Assembly (NCBI RefSeq): GCF_001562255.1
Contig: NZ_CP014301.1
Coordinates: forward strand, 4,309,501 to 4,373,500
DNA from: Bosea sp. PAMC 26642
GTDB taxonomy: Bacteria; Pseudomonadota; Alphaproteobacteria; Rhizobiales; Beijerinckiaceae
Direction of reading: 5' to 3'
DNA: 64,000 nt
Shown here one piece after another: positions 58,322 through 64,000 of this stretch. The notes beneath the pieces are model-generated. The model was not told where the DNA came from, did no database searches, and saw nothing but the letters and a program-made list of their open reading frames with translations. The stretch's first letter is position 1; each line of letters starts with the position of its first letter. A program made the translations under genes and the position numbers.

Positions 58322-58737
58322 TTATTTAAACTCATCGATCCGTAAAGGCGAGTCCGCCCTTCCACCGGCCAAGGCAATGATGATCCGCAGGCGATGTTCC
58401 AGCGTAGGCGCGTAGCGACCTCAAGAGCCCTTGGGCGCTCGTTAAGAGAACAGCTGATCTGAGCGGCGTGCGTATCACGACTTGCGTCACACGTACGCGA
58501 GCCATGGCGCCGCAGCCGGCATGGGTCTCACGATAGCAGGACGCCCCCTCGGACATGCTGACGTCAAAACGACGATCGGTACAGCCATTTCGACGCAGAT
58601 CCACTGCAATGGCACCTAAGTCAGATGAGCAACACAACGTCGTGGCATCTTATGAACCGAATGGCGAAGCTACCTGGTAGACGCCGGATAACACTCAACC
58701 TGAACGCCAAATGCTCCAGCAAATTGCCGTTCTTGGG
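58322..58737. other. Non-coding gap between imuA promoter and the exporter adaptor gene
   Basis: With the LexA box this gap totals 446 bases. I see no gene in it: a 101-residue minus-strand frame (58332-58637) and short plus frames show no protein-like pattern. Composition is patchy and slightly more AT-rich than the flanks, with no clear terminator for the adaptor gene that ends at 58738. It may hold decayed sequence. Confidence 0.5.
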
Positions 58738-60063
58738 TCATCTTTCCCGAAACGCCTTGGCGATCTGGTCCTTGAGCGGCTTGATGACGAATTCGAGCGG
58801 GGTGCGGTCCTCGGTTCTGACGAAGATCTCGGCCTGCATGCCGGCCGCGATGCGGTTCGGCGCGAGACGGGCGCGTTCTTCCGCCGGGACCGAGACGCGG
58901 ATGGTGTAGAAGGTCGCCGCCGTCTGCGGGTCGCGGCTGGTGTCGGCCGAGATGCGCGTGACGGTGCCCGCCAGCTCGGGCGTTGTGCGCTGGTTGAAGG
59001 CGTGGATGCGGATCTGGGCGTGTTGGCCGAGCCCGATCTGATCGATGTCGGGAGGATTGATCCGCGCCTCGATCTGGAAGTCGTCCTCGGCGGGCACGAT
59101 CAGCATGGCGGGTTCGGCCGGCGTGATCACGCCGCCGACCGTGTGAACGGCGAGCTGATGCACGAAGCCGGCGCTAGGGGCGCGGATTTCGATGCGCTTG
59201 AGCTGGTCTTCGGCCGCGACCTTGCGCTCGATCAGCTCGGCCGTCTTGCCCTGGACTTCGCGAAGTTCCTTCGCCACCTCTTCGCGCAGCGCATCGTCGA
59301 TCTGGATGATCTGGAGCTCGGTCTCCGCGATCTTTCCCTGCGCCTGAGCCAGGGCCGCGATCAATTGGCCCTTATGTCCGTCCAGACTCGCCGCTTCGCG
59401 TTCGAGCGCGCTCTTGCGAGTCAGGGCGACGAGGTTGCGGGCGTAGAGGTCGCGCACGCCGAGCAGTTCCTCCTCGATCAGCACGGCCTGGCGGTCGCGT
59501 GCCGCCTGCTGTGCCGTGAGGCCGGCGATCTCGTCCCTGAGCTGGCCGATGCGCTTGGCGAGCTGGGCCTTCTGGCCGTCCCGCGCGGCACGCCGCGCCG
59601 AAAACAGCGCCTGCTCGGATGAGACGAGTTCGGCGATGTCCGGCTCGGCGAGACGACGCGCCAGCGCGGGCGCGATGATGATCTCGTCCCTGCGATCGCG
59701 TTCGGCCTGGAGGCGCGGTCGCCTGGCCGCGAACTCATCGAGCTGGTTGACCACGACCTGCAAATTGGCACGCGTGACCGTGTCGTCGAGCCGGATGAGA
59801 ACCTGATCCTGTTCGACCCGGTCGCCGTCACGGACCTTCAATTCGCCGACGATGCCGCCGGTCTGGTGCTGGACCTTCTTGACGTTGCCGTCGACGACGA
59901 ACTGGCCCGGCGCGACGACGGCGCCCGACAAGGTCGCCGCGACCGCCCAGACACCGATGGTGCCGGCGAAGATGAAGACGCCCGCACAACCCGCCAGTGT
60001 CAATCGAACGAGGGTCCGTCCGAACGCGGGTTCGTCGTCGATGAGGTCCGGCTTTTTCGTCAT
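58738..60063 (-). CDS. HlyD/PrsE-type membrane fusion protein of a type I secretion system
   Basis: A 441-residue periplasmic adaptor. One membrane segment (about 23-47) is followed by a lipoyl-like half (KKVQHQTGGIVGELKVRDGD), a long coiled-coil hairpin (about residues 100-290, rich in Glu, Gln, Ala and Leu), the second lipoyl half (RIEIRAPSAGFVHQLAVHTV) and a beta-barrel ending AEIFVRTEDRTPLEFVIKPL. It would connect the inner-membrane ABC exporter to a TolC-like outer-membrane channel encoded elsewhere. Its ATG overlaps the exporter stop by four bases. Confidence 0.93.
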   Translation of the reverse strand: MTKKPDLIDDEPAFGRTLVRLTLAGCAGVFIFAGTIGVWAVAATLSGAVVAPGQFVVDGNVKKVQHQTGGIVGELKVRDGDRVEQDQVLIRLDDTVTRANLQVVVNQLDEFAARRPRLQAERDRRDEIIIAPALARRLAEPDIAELVSSEQALFSARRAARDGQKAQLAKRIGQLRDEIAGLTAQQAARDRQAVLIEEELLGVRDLYARNLVALTRKSALEREAASLDGHKGQLIAALAQAQGKIAETELQIIQIDDALREEVAKELREVQGKTAELIERKVAAEDQLKRIEIRAPSAGFVHQLAVHTVGGVITPAEPAMLIVPAEDDFQIEARINPPDIDQIGLGQHAQIRIHAFNQRTTPELAGTVTRISADTSRDPQTAATFYTIRVSVPAEERARLAPNRIAAGMQAEIFVRTEDRTPLEFVIKPLKDQIAKAFRER

Positions 60064-61799
60064 GATGCCACGGCCTGGCGCTGGATCCCCGGCAGACCAC
60101 CCTGGCGCAACACCTTCTGCAGGATCTCCTCCTTGGATCCGAAAGCAGTGATGCGGCCATCGGCCATCATCGCGATGTGATCGACGCCGGCGATCGCGGT
60201 CTGGCGATGCGTCACGACGACGACGATGCCGCCGCGGCTGCGCACGCTCCTGATCGCCATCGTCAGCGCCTCGTCGCCGTCATGGTCCAGGTTGGAATTG
60301 GGTTCGTCGAGGACGACCAGAAAGGGGTCGCCATAAAGCGCGCGTGCCAGCCCGATGCGCTGGCGCTGGCCGCCCGACAGCGCCGCGCCGCCCTCGCCGA
60401 TCATCGTCTCGTATCCGTTCTCGAGCTTGACGATCAAATCATGAGCGCCGGCCGCCTTCGCCGCGGCGACGATGGTGTCGTCCGAGACGTCCGGCTGGAA
60501 GCGCGCGATATTGTCGGCGACACTGCCATCGAACAGCTCGATGTCCTGCGGAAGATAGCCGATATGGTGGCCGAGCGCTCGCGGCTCCCATTGACTGAGC
60601 GCCGCGCCGTCGAGCCTGACCTCGCCCTTGAGCGGATGCCAGGCACCGACGAGGGTGCGCACCAGCGTCGACTTGCCCGACGCGCTGGGCCCGATGATGC
60701 CGACGCCCTGGCCGGCCTCCAGCTGGAGCGAGACACCGTGCAGGATGGGCATCTGGCGGCCGGGCGCGGCGACGACAAGCGCTTCGGCAGAGAGGCCACG
60801 TTCAGGTCTGGGCAGCTCCGTTCGTGGCAGCGACAGGAAGGCGGAAGAGTCGAGCACCTGCTTTAGCCGCGCCTTGCCCTGGCGGGCCGCCGCGAAGCCC
60901 CTCCAATGCGCGATCGCGACCTCGATCGGCGCGAGTGCGCGCGAGGCCATGATCGAGGCGGCGATCATGGCTCCGCCCGAAATCTCGCCCCGCAGCGAGA
61001 GATAGGCGCCCAGCCCGAGCACCGCCGATTGCAGTGCCATCCGGAGCACTTTTGCGAGGGAGCCGATGCCACTTGTCGCGTCGGCCCCCGCCAGCCAGTT
61101 CTGGACATGGTGTCGGTCGGCCTGCCGCCATTTGCGCTCAAAGGCCTCCGCCATGCCCATGGCGGTCAGGGCCTCGGCATTGCGCCGGCTCGCCTCGGCG
61201 ATAGCGTGGCGCGCGACCGAGCTGGCCGCCTGCGCCTTCATCGCGGCGCGGCTGCTGCGCTCGGTGACGACACTCAGGAGGACCACGACAAGGCCACCAC
61301 CGACCGCGAGCCAGCCCAGCCAGGGATGGAGCAGGAAGCATCCGGCGAAGAACAGCGGCATCCACGGCATGTCGAAGAAGGCCGTCGGCCCCAGCGAGGC
61401 CAGGAAGGCGCGGATCTGGTCGAGATCGCGGATCGGCTGCATCGCCTGTTCGGGGCGCCCTCCCATCAAGGGCAGCTTCTGCGCCGCGGCGAAGGCGGCA
61501 GGCGAAACCTGCTCGTTGAAGCGTGCCCCGATGCGCGACAGGAGCCGAAGCCTGATGGCCTCGAGAAAGCCCTGCAGCGCAAAGGCCGCGAGCAACAGCA
61601 GCGAGAGCCCTATCAGCGTCGGCACGCTGCGCGAGCTCAGGACCCGGTCATAGACCTGCAGCATATAGAGCGAGCCGGACAGCATCAGCAGGTTGATCAG
61701 GCCGGAGAACACGCCGACAGCCACGAAGGCGCCCCGGCAGGAGGCGAGTGCCGTGGCGACGATCGAGGCGGCGGAAGCGGTGGCGGCGCGGCGCGGCAT
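60060..61799 (-). CDS. Type I secretion ABC exporter (PrsD-type permease/ATPase)
   Basis: A 579-residue exporter half-transporter. Residues 1-320 are the membrane domain (hydrophobic segments such as GVFSGLINLLMLSGSLYMLQ), without an N-terminal C39 peptidase. Residues 330-579 are the ATPase with Walker A GPSASGKST, signature ALSGGQRQRIGLARA and Walker B LVVLDEPNSNLD. It exports an unfolded protein in one step with the HlyD-type partner downstream. The likely cargo is the Calx-beta protein whose gene ends 42 bases upstream. Confidence 0.93.
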   Translation of the reverse strand: MPRRAATASAASIVATALASCRGAFVAVGVFSGLINLLMLSGSLYMLQVYDRVLSSRSVPTLIGLSLLLLAAFALQGFLEAIRLRLLSRIGARFNEQVSPAAFAAAQKLPLMGGRPEQAMQPIRDLDQIRAFLASLGPTAFFDMPWMPLFFAGCFLLHPWLGWLAVGGGLVVVLLSVVTERSSRAAMKAQAASSVARHAIAEASRRNAEALTAMGMAEAFERKWRQADRHHVQNWLAGADATSGIGSLAKVLRMALQSAVLGLGAYLSLRGEISGGAMIAASIMASRALAPIEVAIAHWRGFAAARQGKARLKQVLDSSAFLSLPRTELPRPERGLSAEALVVAAPGRQMPILHGVSLQLEAGQGVGIIGPSASGKSTLVRTLVGAWHPLKGEVRLDGAALSQWEPRALGHHIGYLPQDIELFDGSVADNIARFQPDVSDDTIVAAAKAAGAHDLIVKLENGYETMIGEGGAALSGGQRQRIGLARALYGDPFLVVLDEPNSNLDHDGDEALTMAIRSVRSRGGIVVVVTHRQTAIAGVDHIAMMADGRITAFGSKEEILQKVLRQGGLPGIQRQAVAS

Positions 61800-61841
61800 G
61801 GGAAATGATCAACTCGACGCAACGATGATGAAATTCTGTGT

Positions 61842-64000
61842 CTAGAAGGTCGGCTGGATCCAGAAGTCCTCGGGGCGCAGCTGCGACGTCCCGTCCGGTC
61901 TCCAGATCGCGTTTGGATCGGCCTCGTCGCTGCTGTCGGCGGGCCATGTCGGGTCGAGCGCTGTCGGATCTGCGGCGATTTTTGCGTCGGGCTCATTCGC
62001 AATCGTGTCGGGTATGAACCCGCTGTCGAAATTCACCTCTGCGGTCTGCGGCAGATCTTCGCCGAACCTGGAGGCGACGATCATGCTGTCGGCCGGATCG
62101 GCGGGGGCGAATTCGAAGACATCCGACACGGTCAGAGCACTGAACGACTGAACGGAGGGTGGCGCGGGGGCGACAAGCTTGAAGTTGTCGAGCAGCGCGC
62201 CGAAACCGTCGCCGCCCTGGCTTGCGATCTCACGGATGGCGAGGCGGTCCTGGCCGCCGGTTCCGGTCAGGGCGACGTTGAAGACCGCCCAGGCGGCGCC
62301 CGGCGTCGTGGTCGCGACGACGACGTCGTTCCAGACGATCTCGACCCCTTGCGTCGTGGTCGAGACGCCCGGCCGGCTCCGCAGGTCGAAGCTCAGATTG
62401 TAGGCCTGGCCCGCGACGGTCTGCACGCTCTGTCCGAAGCCGTCGCGCAGCCAGTTGTAGTCGAGCTCGGCGAAGGTGGTGCCGTCTGTGGCGACGACCC
62501 CGTTATGGGCGTTCCACAACTCGATCGAGCCTCCGCCGGCGATTGCGGTCCAGCCCGGGATCGACTGGAAGGCTCCGTAATTGTTGGCCCCGACGCTGGC
62601 CATCTCCAGCGAGCCGTTGACGAGCAGGTTGGTGCCGGTCGGAAGGGGATCGTTGTCCAGGATGGTGACGGCCGCGGTACCGCCGATTGCGATTGGGGTG
62701 CCGTTCAGCGTAGCGCCGCCGAGCGTGACGGTGAAGCTCTCGCTCGGCTCGAACGTGGTGTCGTTCAGGATCGCGAGTGTCGTCGAGATGCTGGTTTGGC
62801 CGGCGGGTATCGTGATCGTGGCGCCGGTGGCGCCGGTGAAGTCGGAGCCCGCGACTGCGGTTCCGTTCACCGTCGAGTAGGTCACGACCACGTCGCCGGC
62901 CTGGGCCGTGTTCAGGGTGAAGGTCAGGGTGGTGCTGGGATTGGTGCCTTCCGTAACCGTGGCCGGCGCGGCCGCGGCCGAGACCTGCGGCACGACCGGA
63001 GCCGGATCGTTGTCGAGGATGGTGACGGTGTCTGGACCGCCGGTTGCGATGGCTGCGCCGTTCAGGGTAGCGCCTCCGAGCGCGACAGAGAAGCTCTCGC
63101 TCGGCTCGAAGATGGTGTCGTTCAGGATCGCGAGCGTCGTCGAGACGCTGGTTTGGCCGGCCGGTATGGTGACTGTGGCGCTGGTGGCGCCTGTGAAATC
63201 GGAGCCCGCAACTGCGGTTCCGTTCACCGTCGAGTAGGTCACGATCACGTCGCTGGCCTGGGCCGAATTCAGGCTGAAGGTCAGGGTCGCGCTCGGATTG
63301 GTGCCCTCTGTAACGGAAGCCGGCACGGCCGCGACCGAGACCTGCGGAACGACGGGAACCGGAGGGCCGCCGCTGGAGACAAGCCGGAAGTTGTCGAGCA
63401 GCGCGCCGAAACTGTCGCCGCCCTGGCTTGCGACCTCGCGGATGGCGAGACGATCCTGGCCGCCGGTTCCGGTCAGGGCGACGTTGAACACCGCCCATGC
63501 TGCGCCGGGCGTCGTGGTCGCCACGACGACGTCGTTCCAGACGATCTCGACCCCTTGCGTCGTGGTCGAGACGCCCGGCCGGGAGCGCAGGTCGAAGCTC
63601 AGATTATAGGCCTGGCCGCCGACCGTCTGTACGCTCTGGCCGAAGCCGTCGCGCAGCCAGTTGTAGTCGAGCTCGGCGAAGGTCGTACCATCAGTGGCGA
63701 CGACCCCGTTATGGGCGTTCCAAAGCTCGATCGAGCCTCCACCCGCGATTGCGGTCCAGCCCGGAATCGACTGGAACGCACCGTAATTGTTGGCCCCGAC
63801 ACTCGCCATCTCCAGCGAGCCGTTGACGAGGAGATTCGTTCCTGTCGGAAGGCTGTCATTGTCGAGAATCGCCACCGTCGCAGGCCCGCCGACGGTGATT
63901 GGAGCGCCGTTCAGCGTAGCGCTTGCGAGCGCTACCGTGAAGCTCTCGCTCGCTTCGAAGCTTGTGTCGTTGAGGATGGCGAGGGCGGTCGAGACGCTGG
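61842..64000 (-). CDS. Large Calx-beta repeat protein, probable type I secretion cargo (N-terminus beyond the right edge)
   Basis: An open frame of at least 719 codons with no start in the window; an internal GTG at 63875 is not the true start. Modules in protein order: a partial Calx-beta repeat (64000 to about 63845), a beta-sandwich-like module (about 63842-63380; NNYGAFQSIPGWTAIAGGG), two Calx-beta repeats (about 63350-62650; SESFSVALGGATLNG), the same sandwich module again (about 62638-62175), then an acidic tail ending EDFWIQPTF. Sandwich copies are 1206 bases apart and nearly identical; Calx-beta copies are 357 bases apart. The protein resembles secreted adhesin- or matrix-like proteins. 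Cargo status rests on adjacency to the exporter. Confidence 0.85.
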   Translation of the reverse strand, partial: SVSTALAILNDTSFEASESFTVALASATLNGAPITVGGPATVAILDNDSLPTGTNLLVNGSLEMASVGANNYGAFQSIPGWTAIAGGGSIELWNAHNGVVATDGTTFAELDYNWLRDGFGQSVQTVGGQAYNLSFDLRSRPGVSTTTQGVEIVWNDVVVATTTPGAAWAVFNVALTGTGGQDRLAIREVASQGGDSFGALLDNFRLVSSGGPPVPVVPQVSVAAVPASVTEGTNPSATLTFSLNSAQASDVIVTYSTVNGTAVAGSDFTGATSATVTIPAGQTSVSTTLAILNDTIFEPSESFSVALGGATLNGAAIATGGPDTVTILDNDPAPVVPQVSAAAAPATVTEGTNPSTTLTFTLNTAQAGDVVVTYSTVNGTAVAGSDFTGATGATITIPAGQTSISTTLAILNDTTFEPSESFTVTLGGATLNGTPIAIGGTAAVTILDNDPLPTGTNLLVNGSLEMASVGANNYGAFQSIPGWTAIAGGGSIELWNAHNGVVATDGTTFAELDYNWLRDGFGQSVQTVAGQAYNLSFDLRSRPGVSTTTQGVEIVWNDVVVATTTPGAAWAVFNVALTGTGGQDRLAIREIASQGGDGFGALLDNFKLVAPAPPSVQSFSALTVSDVFEFAPADPADSMIVASRFGEDLPQTAEVNFDSGFIPDTIANEPDAKIAADPTALDPTWPADSSDEADPNAIWRPDGTSQLRPEDFWIQPTF

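Noticed and set aside
58332..58637. A 101-codon minus-strand frame in the gap before the exporter adaptor
   Set aside because: No ribosome site, no protein-like pattern, and it lies under patchy non-coding sequence.
62175..63850. Regular repeats near the right edge as a CRISPR or satellite array
   Set aside because: The repeats are in frame within one protein gene, with units of 357 and about 465 bases and no short repeat-spacer pattern.

Overview
The window looks like a chromosomal segment of a GC-rich alphaproteobacterium of the order Hyphomicrobiales (Rhizobiales). The gene order chvI-chvG-hprK-EIIA-HPr next to ahcY, divL, tsaE, murU and addB, with pckA divergent, is the conserved rhizobial arrangement. 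TIGR02300-aroA-cmk near tRNA-Ala and the imuA-imuB-dnaE2 cassette fit the same group. Bosea or a close relative is my guess, not something the sequence proves. No phage, insertion sequence, CRISPR array or plasmid function was seen.

Layout. 1-14.1 kb (all minus): AddB (cut by the left edge), the MurU-like nucleotidyltransferase, a TsaE-AmgK fusion, the DivL-type pseudo-histidine kinase, AhcY, a DUF4258/DUF2283 pair, then HPr, EIIA-Man, HprK, ChvG and ChvI. 14.2-20.7 kb: a HugZ-like protein, PckA, a DUF4105 membrane protein, a small membrane protein, a NhaD-type antiporter and a class II glutamine amidotransferase. 20.7-28.5 kb: HrpB helicase, a DUF1194 VWA protein, Cmk and AroA, the acidic TIGR02300 protein, tRNA-Ala(GGC), a GAF-PilZ protein and a 2H phosphoesterase. 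28.6-32.8 kb: a four-gene ABC importer operon with a visible promoter/operator. 32.8-44.2 kb: a TPR lipoprotein, an M17 aminopeptidase, a MarR regulator, an NlpC/P60 protein, ParDE, MutS, a 5TM-PAS chemoreceptor and NADP-malic enzyme. 44.4-52.6 kb: a small protein coupled to a lipoprotein, phosphoglucomutase, an orphan solute-binding protein with an amidase, a disordered protein and an AI-2E family transporter with an extra C-terminal domain. 52.6-58.3 kb: the SOS mutagenesis cassette dnaE2-imuB-imuA under a LexA box. 58.7-64 kb: a type I secretion ABC exporter and adaptor following a repetitive Calx-beta protein that runs off the right edge.

Several groups of genes make functional sense together. 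ChvG-ChvI, HprK and the incomplete PTS sit beside PckA; with the malic enzyme they form a node controlling carbon use and gluconeogenesis. TsaE-AmgK and MurU give peptidoglycan sugar recycling plus tRNA t6A modification. The Calx-beta protein is the obvious substrate of the PrsD/PrsE-like exporter beside it.

The most distinctive signals are the tyrosine replacing the phospho-accepting histidine in DivL, a 106-107 bp palindromic intergenic repeat in three copies (one inside the ABC operon), and several readable operators: SahR-like at ahcY, LexA at imuA, a palindrome at parD, inverted repeats at the MarR gene and triple TTCCAAT sites at the ABC operon. I did not find a convincing wholly new multi-gene system.
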